Notes: generated from the letters alone by a model not told the origin. A stretch of 11,879 bases of DNA from Candidatus Rokubacteria bacterium RIFCSPLOWO2_02_FULL_72_37 (GCA_001790315.1 MGCE01000124.1:1-11879), one strand, 5' to 3'. Counted from the first letter of the stretch, positions 1 through 6,570 are shown. Numbers and translations: made by a program.

Positions 1-67
1 CCCGGACGTGGAAGGGCGGGTCCTGACGGAGATCTTCGAGGCGCCGGCGGCGCCGGCCAGGGAGTAG
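1..67 (+). CDS. C-terminal end of a probable alkaline-phosphatase/phosphodiesterase superfamily protein (partial)
   Basis: A plus-strand frame open from the left edge (first full codon at base 2) ends at the TAG at 65-67. The 21 visible residues read PDVEGRVLTEIF followed by a short Ala/Pro-rich tail. A 'D-[VM]-[DE]-G-R-V-L-x-E-[IL]-F' ending is what I recall from C termini of the type I phosphodiesterase/nucleotide pyrophosphatase branch of the alkaline phosphatase superfamily, where it follows a 'GLPxP' turn. No catalytic residue lies inside the window, so the assignment rests on this tail alone. The next gene begins 13 bp later on the same strand, so the two are probably cotranscribed. Another protein with a similar tail cannot be excluded. 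Confidence 0.5.
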   Translation, partial: PDVEGRVLTEIFEAPAAPARE

Positions 68-80
68 AATCGACGCAGCC

Positions 81-764
81 GTGAGGCGACCTGCTCCGCG
101 CTCCTGCTCGCGCCTCGCCGTCGTGGGGCTCGCAACGATCCTCACGCTGGGCGCCGGCCCCTCGCGGACCCTGCGCGTCGACGACTGGGATGCGCGCCCG
201 CCGGGCCCCATCGTGCTGGGCGAGCCCTGGCGGACCTACCCGTTCTACGCGCGGGCGGTGTTCAAGGAGGCGCCGGCCATCGTCCTGGACGGCGGGCGGG
301 CTGCGCTGCGCCTGACCACGGACAACGAGTCCATGCGGCTCGGCCGGGCGATGAACGTCGACGTGCGCGCGACCCCCTGGCTGGTCTGGGAGTGGAAGCC
401 ACTCGTGCTGCCCGAAGGCGGGGACGTTCGGGATCGTCGTCGGAACGACCAGGCCGCGCGCGTGATGGTCGTGTTCGGTGGGATGAAGGCCATCGCCTAC
501 GTCTGGGATACGAGCGCTCCGGTCGGGGCCGAGGTGCAGCCGGACGAGCTCGAGATCTTCCAGCGCGTGCTGATCGTCGTCCGCTCGGGGCCGCTCGGCA
601 TCGGCCAGTGGGACCGGCAGCGGCGTGACGTCTACGCGGACTACCGGCGGGTCTTCGGCGAGGAGCCGCGCCCGACGAACTGGATCGGCCTGGAGAGCCA
701 TTCCAACGACACGCGCGCGCGGAGCGGGGCGCTCTTCGGCCCCCTTCACTTCGAACCGCGCTAG
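81..764 (+). CDS. Exported DUF3047 family protein
   Basis: This 227-residue protein of unknown function matches the DUF3047 pattern. Visible landmarks are a WEW core at 103-105, the NDQAARV segment at 122-128, YVWD at 140-143, a conserved Trp at 177 in 'GQW', DYRRVFG at 187-193 and a Ser/Asn/Asp-Thr motif (SHSNDT) at 206-211. Related proteins usually read DSDNT at that last site. Residues 1-30 have an Arg-rich start and a hydrophobic stretch (about 12-25) ending in Ala/Gly, like a Sec signal peptide, so the mature protein is probably periplasmic. The fold is likely a beta-sandwich, by analogy with the family. The start is GTG at 81. There is no good Shine-Dalgarno (the nearest GGAG is about 17 nt away), so the start is uncertain, although the signal peptide supports it. 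It follows the phosphodiesterase-like gene by 13 bp and converges on the cupin gene with 16 bp between. No enzymatic activity can be inferred. Confidence 0.8.
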   Translation: MRRPAPRSCSRLAVVGLATILTLGAGPSRTLRVDDWDARPPGPIVLGEPWRTYPFYARAVFKEAPAIVLDGGRAALRLTTDNESMRLGRAMNVDVRATPWLVWEWKPLVLPEGGDVRDRRRNDQAARVMVVFGGMKAIAYVWDTSAPVGAEVQPDELEIFQRVLIVVRSGPLGIGQWDRQRRDVYADYRRVFGEEPRPTNWIGLESHSNDTRARSGALFGPLHFEPR

Positions 765-780
765 GCCGCCGCCCGCTCGC

Positions 781-1101
781 TCACGACCGGATCATCGTCA
801 GGAGCATCTTCATCCGCGCCGATGCTCGCACGGCGTGGGGTTTGTTCGCCGGCATGACGATCACGTCGCCCGCGCGCAGGCGGTGCGGCTGGCCGGCGAT
901 CGCGATCTCGGCCTCCCCGTCGAGCACGTGGACGAGCGCGTCGTAGGGCGCGGTGTGCTCGGAGAGCTCCTGGCCCGCGTCGAAGGCGAACAGCGTGACG
1001 TTTCCCGCCGGCTGCTTGATCACGGCCCGGCTCACCACGGCCCCGTCTTGATAGCCGATCAGGTCGACCACGTGACTCGCTCCTACCGGGCTCTGGTCCA
1101 T
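781..1101 (-). CDS. Small single-domain cupin protein
   Basis: This 106-residue protein is one conserved beta-barrel cupin. Motif 1 is degenerate: GQELSEH at 43-49 is followed by TAPYDALVHVLDG, keeping H49 but lacking the second His of HxH, with H58 downstream. Motif 2 is clearer: GDVIVMPANKPHA at 78-90 with H89. The metal site is therefore reduced compared with classical cupins, and the ligand or reaction is unknown. Related stand-alone cupins are annotated only as 'cupin domain-containing'. The frame is open further upstream, but the start at 1101 is chosen because AGGAGG lies 7 nt before the ATG and because upstream residues are low-complexity sequence overlapping the rlpA-like gene. It lies 43 bp downstream of that gene on the same strand and probably shares its transcript. 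No signal peptide is seen, so it should be cytoplasmic. Confidence 0.85.
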   Translation of the reverse strand: MDQSPVGASHVVDLIGYQDGAVVSRAVIKQPAGNVTLFAFDAGQELSEHTAPYDALVHVLDGEAEIAIAGQPHRLRAGDVIVMPANKPHAVRASARMKMLLTMIRS

Positions 1102-1105
1102 CGCC

Positions 1106-1116
1106 TCTCCTCCTGG
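1106..1116 (-). promoter_or_regulatory. Strong Shine-Dalgarno of the cupin gene
   Basis: Read on the minus strand this is CCAGGAGGAGA, with AGGAGG (1109-1114) 7 nt from the ATG at 1101-1099. It decides the start of the cupin gene in favour of the 106-residue form over the longer open frame. Confidence 0.75.
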
Positions 1117-1144
1117 CGGCTCGCCGGTGGATCCACCACCAGCG

Positions 1145-1801
1145 CTACTCGCCGATGACCACCGGGGCCCAGCCCGCGGCGGCCAGACGCTCTGCGGCGT
1201 CGACGGCCTCGCCGCGGGTGGCGAAGCGCCCGACACGGACGCGCCAGAGCGTCTGCCCCGCGACGTCGGCGCGCTCGACATAAGCGCCCGGCCACGCGCT
1301 CGCGAGCCGAAGTCTGAGGGCGCCCGCCCGCTCCTCGGACGTGAACGCGCCCACCTGGACGGCGAAGTCGCCCGGCACCGCGCGCGGCGGCGGGGCGCCC
1401 GCGAGCGCCACGACGCGCACCCGGACCGGAATCACGCCGGGCCCGATGCCGCCGAGCGCGCGCGCGGCGGCGGCCGAGAGATCCAGGATCCGGTCGTCCA
1501 CGAACGGCCCGCGGTCGGTGATGCGCACCTCGGCGGTGCGCCCGTCGAGCCGGTTCTCGACCAGCACCCGCGTTCCGAACGGCAGGGTGCGGTGGGCGGC
1601 GGTCATCTGCGACATGTCGTACACTTCGCCGCTCGCGGTCCGGCGCCCGTGGTAGGGGTGCCCGTACCAGGATGCGTCGCCCGTCTCCTCCCAGCCGACG
1701 TCGATCGGCGGGGGCGGCGCCGTGCGGACCGCCTGGGCGCAGCCCGTGGCGAGGAGCAACGCGCCGGCGAGGAGCAGTGGGCGGGGGCGGCGCTTCACCA
1801 T
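1145..1801 (-). CDS. rlpA: RlpA-like septal ring lytic transglycosylase lipoprotein (DPBB + SPOR)
   Basis: This 218-residue protein has three parts. Residues 1-20 form a lipoprotein signal (MVKRRP followed by an Ala/Leu core) with a lipobox-like ATG-C, placing the lipidated Cys at 21. The -3 residue is Ala rather than the preferred Leu. Residues about 42-132 form the RlpA double-psi beta-barrel: DASWYG at 42-47, GEVYD at 58-62, AAHRTLPFGT at 68-77, ITDRGPF at 94-100 and ILDLS at 105-109. E59, H70 and D96 match the acidic/His positions conserved in the active RlpA of Pseudomonas, so glycan-strand cleavage of denuded peptidoglycan is plausible. Residues about 144-216 form a SPOR domain (FAVQVGAF, then WRVRVGRF), which binds denuded glycan at the septum. 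The frame is open up to 1849, but the start at 1801 gives a clean lipoprotein signal. The Shine-Dalgarno is weak. It heads a unit with the cupin. Confidence 0.9.
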   Translation of the reverse strand: MVKRRPRPLLLAGALLLATGCAQAVRTAPPPPIDVGWEETGDASWYGHPYHGRRTASGEVYDMSQMTAAHRTLPFGTRVLVENRLDGRTAEVRITDRGPFVDDRILDLSAAAARALGGIGPGVIPVRVRVVALAGAPPPRAVPGDFAVQVGAFTSEERAGALRLRLASAWPGAYVERADVAGQTLWRVRVGRFATRGEAVDAAERLAAAGWAPVVIGE

Positions 1802-1812
1802 CCGCGGGCATT

Positions 1813-1851
1813 CTCGCACGCCGCGGCGCCTTGACAGGGGTCCTCGCACGC
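1813..1851. repeat. Pair of 9-bp direct repeats 30 bp apart around the -35 element
   Basis: CTCGCACGC occurs at 1813-1821 and again at 1843-1851, exactly 30 bp (about three helical turns) apart. One copy lies upstream of the -35 hexamer at 1831-1836 and the other lies in the -35/-10 spacer. This arrangement is what a dimeric regulator operator could look like, but a 9-mer repeat in GC-rich DNA may also be chance. Confidence 0.35.
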
Positions 1852-1860
1852 TCCTAGACT
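1831..1860 (+). promoter_or_regulatory. Sigma70-like promoter for the kinase-BON gene
   Basis: A perfect TTGACA at 1831-1836 is followed after 18 bp by TAGACT at 1855-1860 (4 of 6 matches to TATAAT). Transcription would begin near 1867 and give a leader of about 143 nt before the ATG at 2010. It is the best promoter match I found on either strand of this divergent region. The -10 element is imperfect and the spacer is 1 bp longer than optimal. Confidence 0.5.
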
Positions 1861-1862
1861 AA

Positions 1863-1981
1863 CCGCGCCGTCGCGGCGTGCCGTGTCCGACCGCTCCGGG
1901 AGGGCAGCATGTCCCTGGATCGGGCCCGCGGACAGCCTTTCAAAGCCCTCGTCGACCACAGGAGTGGCCGCCGGGGGCTTT
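1863..1981 (+). other. Structured leader with hairpins upstream of the kinase-BON gene
   Basis: Two inverted repeats lie in the predicted leader. The first is CCGCG (1863-1867) with CGCGG (1872-1876), with a 4-nt loop, at the expected transcription start. The second is larger: 1942-1951 pairs with 1972-1981 (AAAGCCC with GGGCTTT, plus three further pairs including one G-U). Inside it CCAC (1956-1959) pairs with GTGG (1964-1967) around an AGGA loop. No T-run follows, so it is not a canonical intrinsic terminator. A regulatory role is inference. It matches no riboswitch class I recognise. Confidence 0.35.
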
Positions 1982-1996
1982 CGTGCCTCAATCCCC

Positions 1997-2004
1997 AGGA
2001 GGTG
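1997..2004 (+). promoter_or_regulatory. Strong Shine-Dalgarno of the kinase-BON gene
   Basis: AGGAGGTG is placed 5 nt before the ATG at 2010-2012. It sets the start of the protein at 2010 rather than at the GTG at 1878, which would add 44 Pro/Gly-rich residues with no family resemblance. CCTC at 1986-1989 could pair with GAGG at 1999-2002 and partly mask this site. Confidence 0.8.
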
Positions 2005-2009
2005 CAATC

Positions 2010-2837
2010 ATGAGCATCGTCGCGGTCTCCGACACGCTCGGGAGCCTGGGTCACGAGATCGGCCGTCGCGTGGCCGCCGCGACGGGGTACGCCGTCGCGG
2101 ACCGCGAGATCATCGCCGGGGCGGCCGAGCGCTTCCACGAGGGGGTCGTCGAGTTGACGCACGTCACCGAGGAGCGCCCGACGCTCTGGGAGCGGCTCAC
2201 CGACAGCCAGCACCGCTACATGGCCTACGTCGAGGCGGTGTTGCTCGACCTGGCGGCCCGTGACGATGTCGTGCTGCTGGGCCGCGGCGCGGCCGTGATC
2301 CTCCGCGGGCTCCCCCACGTGCTGCGCGTCCGGATCGACGCGCCGGAAGACGCGCGCGCCGCGCGCCTTCAGAACGAGCAAGGGCTCACGCACGAGGCCG
2401 CGCTCGACGCGGTGCACCAGAGCGACCGCGAGCGCGGCGCGCGGCTCAAGTTCCTCTATCACGTGGACTGGCACGATCCGATGCTCTACGACCTCGCCCT
2501 CAACACCGATCGGCTCGATGCCGAGCAGGGCGCCCGGCTCGTCCTGGCGCTGCTCGCCGATCAGCGCTTCCGGTCCACGGACGAGGCGCGGCGGCGGCTC
2601 GGCGACCTGAACCTTATCGCGCAGGCGAAAGCGGCGTTGCTCGCTGACCCGCTGACCCGCCAGCACCAGATCTTCGTCTCCTGTCGCGATGGTGCCATGA
2701 CGCTCAGTGGAAGCGTGCGCGACGAGGAGGCGCGGCAGGCGGCGGAGCGTGCGGTCGCGGCGATTCCCGGCGTCGGCCCTGTCGCGAACGACATCGTCTC
2801 GGTCCACGCCGCCCGGAACCTCGCGGGCCGGATTTAG
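2010..2837 (+). CDS. Cytidylate-kinase-like domain fused to a C-terminal BON domain
   Basis: This 275-residue protein starts with a cytidylate-kinase-like domain (about 1-185). A P-loop-like GSLGHEIGRR lies at 11-20, then DREIIAGAAERF at 31-42, LLGRGAAVILRG at 89-100, RVRIDAPEDARAARL at 106-120 and a C-terminal block with SDRERGARLKFLY and DPMLYDLALNTDRL. These are hallmarks of the family related to, but distinct from, canonical Cmk. The usual Walker-A GKS/GKT is absent and no Lys occupies the loop. Much of this family shows the same GSGGxxI form, so activity is uncertain. After a linker, residues about 205-266 resemble a BON domain (IFVSCRDGAMTLSGSVRD, then AAERAVAAIPGVGPVANDIVSV), a module associated with phospholipid or other ligand binding, often in exported proteins. 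Here there is no signal peptide, so a cytoplasmic or membrane-peripheral protein is likely. The substrate is unknown. Its TAG overlaps the serS stop codon. Confidence 0.8.
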   Translation: MSIVAVSDTLGSLGHEIGRRVAAATGYAVADREIIAGAAERFHEGVVELTHVTEERPTLWERLTDSQHRYMAYVEAVLLDLAARDDVVLLGRGAAVILRGLPHVLRVRIDAPEDARAARLQNEQGLTHEAALDAVHQSDRERGARLKFLYHVDWHDPMLYDLALNTDRLDAEQGARLVLALLADQRFRSTDEARRRLGDLNLIAQAKAALLADPLTRQHQIFVSCRDGAMTLSGSVRDEEARQAAERAVAAIPGVGPVANDIVSVHAARNLAGRI

Positions 2838-4129
2838 ACGGAGAACGCCGTCAGCCGCTCGAGGCCGCCCGCGTACGGGCGCAGGGCCGGCGGGATCGCC
2901 ACGGTGCCGTCGGCGAGCTGATAGTTCTCGAGAATCGCGATCAGCGTGCGGCCCACGGCGAGGCCCGACCCGTTGAGCGTGTGGCAGTAGTCCGGCTTGC
3001 CGCCGGCCGCGGGACGATAACGAATGTCGACGCGACGCCCGCCGAAATCCGCATAGTTCGAGCAGGACGAGATCTCGGTGTACTTGCGCAGCGCCGGGCG
3101 CCAGACCTCGATGTCGTAGCCCTTGGCCGCACTGAAGCCGACGTCGCCCGCGCACCGCTCGACGACGCGGTACGGCAGGTCGAGGCGCCGCAGCACCTCC
3201 TCGGCGTCCGCCACCATGGACTCGAGCTCGTCGTAGGACTGCGCCGGCGTCGCGATCTTCACCAGCTCGACCTTGTCGAACTGGTGCTGCCGGTACATCC
3301 CCTTCATGTCCTTGCCGTAGGTGCCGGCCTCCCGTCGATAGCACGGCGTGAACGCGGTGTAGCGACGGGGCAACGTCGCCTCGAGGAGGGTCTCGCCGCT
3401 GTGCAGCGCGGTCAACGACACCTCCGCGGTTGGAATCAGGTAGAGCGTCCGGTTCTCGTCCGCCTCGACCGTCTTGAACAGCTGCTCCTCGAACTTCGGG
3501 AGCTGGCCGGTCTTGAGCATCGTCTCGCCGTTCACGAGATGCGGCACCCAGAGCTCGGTGTAGCCGCGCTCGCGCGTGTGCAGGTCCAGCATGAACTGGA
3601 TGAGCGCGCGCTCCAGCCGAGCGCCGGGCCCCCACAACACCGCGAAGCGCGACTTCGCGACCCGGGCCGCGCGATCGAGATCGAGCACCCCCAGGGCCTC
3701 GCCGATCTCTTCGTGGGGCCTGGGCGGGAACGGGAATTCCTTCGGCGCGCCCCACCGACGCACTTCCACGTTGTCCGCGTCGCTCCGCCCGGGAGGAACG
3801 GACGCGTGGGGAACGTTGGGCACCTGGACGAGGAGCGTCTGGATGGCGTCGTCCACGGCCTTGAGCTCGTCCGTGAGTGCCTTGATCCGCTCCCCGACGT
3901 CGCGCATCCGGGCCTGTTCGCCGCTGACATCCCCGCCGCGACGCTTGGCCTGGCCGATCGCCTCCGACGTGCGGTTGCGGAGGGCCTTCAGCTCCTCGAC
4001 CTCCCTGAGGCGCCGCCGGCGCTCCTCGTCGCGCGTGGCGATCTGCCGGATGAGCTCGGCCCCGCCCTTGTCGGCGAGCGCTTTCTCGAGGGCGGCGGGT
4101 CGCTCGCGGATCAGCTTGACGTCGAGCAC
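2834..4129 (-). CDS. serS: Seryl-tRNA synthetase
   Basis: This 431-residue class II aminoacyl-tRNA synthetase charges tRNA-Ser (and tRNA-Sec where present) with serine in the cytoplasm. The N terminus (LDVKLIRERP) and a charged helical arm at about 30-100 match the tRNA-binding coiled coil. Class II motif 2 surrounds PCYRREAGTYGKD at 262-274 and RQHQFDKVEL at 280-289. EISSCSNYADF at 352-362 and the motif 3 region LNGSGLAVGRTL at 385-396 (Arg394) are all present. Length and motifs are normal for bacteria, and nothing suggests inactivation. Translation starts at GTG (4129-4127), 2 nt after the gyrA stop, with no clear Shine-Dalgarno, which suggests translational coupling to gyrA. The TAA at 2836-2834 overlaps the stop of the convergent kinase-BON gene, leaving no intergenic terminator. 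Confidence 0.97.
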   Translation of the reverse strand: MLDVKLIRERPAALEKALADKGGAELIRQIATRDEERRRRLREVEELKALRNRTSEAIGQAKRRGGDVSGEQARMRDVGERIKALTDELKAVDDAIQTLLVQVPNVPHASVPPGRSDADNVEVRRWGAPKEFPFPPRPHEEIGEALGVLDLDRAARVAKSRFAVLWGPGARLERALIQFMLDLHTRERGYTELWVPHLVNGETMLKTGQLPKFEEQLFKTVEADENRTLYLIPTAEVSLTALHSGETLLEATLPRRYTAFTPCYRREAGTYGKDMKGMYRQHQFDKVELVKIATPAQSYDELESMVADAEEVLRRLDLPYRVVERCAGDVGFSAAKGYDIEVWRPALRKYTEISSCSNYADFGGRRVDIRYRPAAGGKPDYCHTLNGSGLAVGRTLIAILENYQLADGTVAIPPALRPYAGGLERLTAFSV

Positions 4130-4131
4130 CG

Positions 4132-6570
4132 CTAGGGGGCTTCGACCGGTGCCTGCTCGGCCCCGACGCGGGCGATCGACCCGACCCGATCGTCGGCCTC
4201 GATGTCGATGATCCGCACGCCCATCGTGTTGCGGCCCTGGGAGGAGACCTCGTCGGCTGGGACGCGGATCATCTTGCCCTTGGTGGTGACGACGAGCACG
4301 TCGTCGCCCGCGCGCACCTGGAGCATGCCGACGACGCCGCCGTTGCGACCGCCGGTCTTGATGTCGATGATCCCCTTGCCGCCGCGGCCCTGGAGGCGGT
4401 ACTCCTCGAGCGGGGTCCGCTTGCCGAAGCCGCGTTCGGTCACCGTCAGGATCTGCGCGCCTTCCTGGAGGACGTCGGCGGCGATCACCGCGTCGTCCTC
4501 TTCCAGCTCGATGCCCTTGACCCCCGCGGCGCCGCGGCCCATCGCGCGCACCTGATCCTCCCCGAAGCGGATGATCATCCCCCGGCGTGTCGCGATCATC
4601 ACCTCGCGCTGGCCGTCGGTGCGGCGCGCCGTCATGACCTCGTCCCGCTCCTCGAGGCCGATCGCCTGGATGCCGCCCGCTCGCGGGTGCGCGTAGGCGT
4701 CGAGCTCGGTCTTCTTGACCTTGCCCTGCTTGGTGGAGAACAGCACGTAGCCGCCCGCCGCGAAGTCGCGCACCGGCACGCACGTCGCCACCCGCTCGCC
4801 CTCCCCCAGCGCCAGGAGATTCACCATCGCCTTGCCCTTGGCCGGGCGACCGCCCTCCGGGATCTCGTGCACCTTGAGCCAGTGCACCTTGCCGAGGTTG
4901 GTGAAAAAGAGCAGATACGCGTGCGTCGAGGCCACGAACAGATCCTCGACGACGTCCTCCTCCTTCGTCTCCATCCCCGTGACGCCCTTGCCTCCGCGCC
5001 GCTGGCTCCGGTACGCCTCGACGTGCGTCCGCTTGATGTAGCCCGAGCGCGTGACCGTGACGACCATCTCCTCGTCGGCCAGGAGGTCCTCGATGGTCAG
5101 CTCGGTCGTCTCGGTGAGGATCTCGGTCCGTCGCGCGTCGCCGTACTCCTCCTTGATCGCGAGCAGCTCCTGCCGGATGATTCCCATCAGCTTCGCGTCC
5201 GACGCGAGGATGCCCTTGAGCTCCTCGATCAGCGCGAGGGTCTGCTCGTGTTCCTCGACCACCTTGTGGCGCTCGAGCTGCGTCAGGCGCTGCAGCCGCA
5301 TGTCGAGGATCGCCCGGGCCTGGATCTCGCTGAGGTCCAGGCGCGTCATCAGCGCGTCCCTGGCGGCGTCCGGGCTCTCGGCCTGCCGGATCAGGCGGAT
5401 CACGAGGTCGAGCTGCTCCACGGCCTTCCGCAGGCCGGCGAGGATGTGCGCGCGCTCCTCCGCGCGCGCCAGGTCGAAGCGCGTGCGCCGGGTGACGATC
5501 TCGCGCCGGAACCGGACGAACGCCTCGAGCATCTCCTTGAGGTTCACGATCTGGGGGCGCCGATCGACGAGCGCGAGCATGATGACGCCGAACGTCGTCT
5601 GCATCTGCGTGTGCTTGTAGAGCTGGTTCATCACGATCTGCGGGATCTCCCCGCGGCCCAGCTCGAGCACGACCCGGATGCCCTCGCGGCTCGACTCGTC
5701 CCGGATCTCGGAGATGCCGTCGACCTTCTTGGCGCTCTTGAGCTCGGCGATCTTCTCGATGAGGCTCGCCTTGTTCACCTGGTAGGGCAGCTCCGTGATG
5801 ATGATCGCCTCGCGCCCGCCCCGCATCTTCTCGGCGTGCGCCTTGGCCCGGAGCGTGATCGTCCCGCGTCCGGTCGTGTACGCCTCGCGGATGCCGCCCG
5901 TGCCGTAGATGTAGCCGGCCGTCGGGAAATCCGGCCCCGCGACGATCTTCATCAGGTGCTCGATCGGCGTCTCGGGTCGGTCGATCAGCGCGACGAGCCC
6001 GTCCACGATCTCCGCGAGGTTGTGGGGCGGGATGTTCGTGGCCATGCCGACCGCGATGCCGGACGAGCCGTTGACGAGCAGGTTCGGGACCCGTGTCGGC
6101 AGGACGACCGGCTCCCGCAGCGACTCGTCGAAGTTCGGCGCGAAATCGACGGTGTCCTTGTCGATGTCCGCGAGCATCTCGTGGGCGATCTTGGCGAGCC
6201 GCGTCTCCGTGTACCGCATCGCCGCGGGCGGGTCGCCGTCGATCGAGCCGAAATTGCCCTGTCCGTCCACCAGGGGATAGCGCAGCGAGAATTCCTGGAC
6301 CATCCGGACGAGGGCTTCGTACACGGGCGAGTCGCCGTGCGGGTGATACTTCCCGAGCACCTCGCCGACGACGCGCGCCGATTTCTTGTAGGCCCGGTTC
6401 CACGTGAGCCCGAGCTCCTGCATCGCATAGAGCACGCGGCGGTGCACGGGCTTGAGACCGTCGCGGATGTCCGGCAGCGCGCGTCCGACGATGACGGACA
6501 TCGCGTAGTCCAGGTAGGACTTCCGCATCTCCTCTTCGATCGGAACGGGGACCTGGCGCTCGTTCGGCAT
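4132..6570 (-). CDS. gyrA: DNA gyrase subunit A
   Basis: This 812-residue subunit cuts and rejoins the gate DNA during ATP-driven negative supercoiling by the GyrA2GyrB2 complex. The breakage-reunion domain covers about 1-500. DGLKPVHRRVLYAM is at 37-50, the quinolone-determining region KYHPHGDSPVYEALVRM is at 74-90, and the catalytic Tyr is residue 120 in AMRYTETRLAK. The C-terminal pinwheel (about 500-802) begins with the GyrA box QRRGGKG at 523-529, which identifies GyrA rather than ParC. A degenerate repeat QGRGGKG lies at 727-733. The protein ends about 10 residues after the last blade, without the long acidic tail of E. coli GyrA. Positions equivalent to E. coli Ser83 and Asp87 are Ser81 and Glu85. 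The ATG at 6570 shares one base with the gyrB TGA. No Shine-Dalgarno is visible, so reinitiation from gyrB is likely. Confidence 0.98.
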   Translation of the reverse strand: MPNERQVPVPIEEEMRKSYLDYAMSVIVGRALPDIRDGLKPVHRRVLYAMQELGLTWNRAYKKSARVVGEVLGKYHPHGDSPVYEALVRMVQEFSLRYPLVDGQGNFGSIDGDPPAAMRYTETRLAKIAHEMLADIDKDTVDFAPNFDESLREPVVLPTRVPNLLVNGSSGIAVGMATNIPPHNLAEIVDGLVALIDRPETPIEHLMKIVAGPDFPTAGYIYGTGGIREAYTTGRGTITLRAKAHAEKMRGGREAIIITELPYQVNKASLIEKIAELKSAKKVDGISEIRDESSREGIRVVLELGRGEIPQIVMNQLYKHTQMQTTFGVIMLALVDRRPQIVNLKEMLEAFVRFRREIVTRRTRFDLARAEERAHILAGLRKAVEQLDLVIRLIRQAESPDAARDALMTRLDLSEIQARAILDMRLQRLTQLERHKVVEEHEQTLALIEELKGILASDAKLMGIIRQELLAIKEEYGDARRTEILTETTELTIEDLLADEEMVVTVTRSGYIKRTHVEAYRSQRRGGKGVTGMETKEEDVVEDLFVASTHAYLLFFTNLGKVHWLKVHEIPEGGRPAKGKAMVNLLALGEGERVATCVPVRDFAAGGYVLFSTKQGKVKKTELDAYAHPRAGGIQAIGLEERDEVMTARRTDGQREVMIATRRGMIIRFGEDQVRAMGRGAAGVKGIELEEDDAVIAADVLQEGAQILTVTERGFGKRTPLEEYRLQGRGGKGIIDIKTGGRNGGVVGMLQVRAGDDVLVVTTKGKMIRVPADEVSSQGRNTMGVRIIDIEADDRVGSIARVGAEQAPVEAP

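Noticed and set aside
38..60. GGCGCCGGC tandem-like repeats at the left edge
   Set aside because: They encode the Ala/Pro tail of the partial gene and are ordinary low-complexity GC-rich sequence.
1126..1137. Perfect 12-bp palindrome GGTGGATCCACC between the rlpA-like and cupin genes
   Set aside because: It allows only a 4-bp stem with a 4-nt loop, has no T-run and does not extend. It could be a chance site, so it is not called a terminator or operator.
1878..2009. N-terminal extension of the kinase-BON protein from GTG at 1878
   Set aside because: The extension is Pro/Gly-rich without similarity to the family, and a strong AGGAGGTG directly precedes the ATG at 2010.
2811..2828. GCCCG/CGGGC hairpin near the end of the kinase-BON gene as a terminator
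   Set aside because: It has a 5-bp stem with an 8-nt loop inside coding sequence and only three T residues after it, which is too weak.
1854..3755. Minus-strand open frame of 633 codons spanning serS and the region opposite the kinase gene
   Set aside because: It runs out of frame through serS and antisense through the kinase-BON gene. Both of those have strong family motifs, while this frame is Arg/Gly-rich noise.
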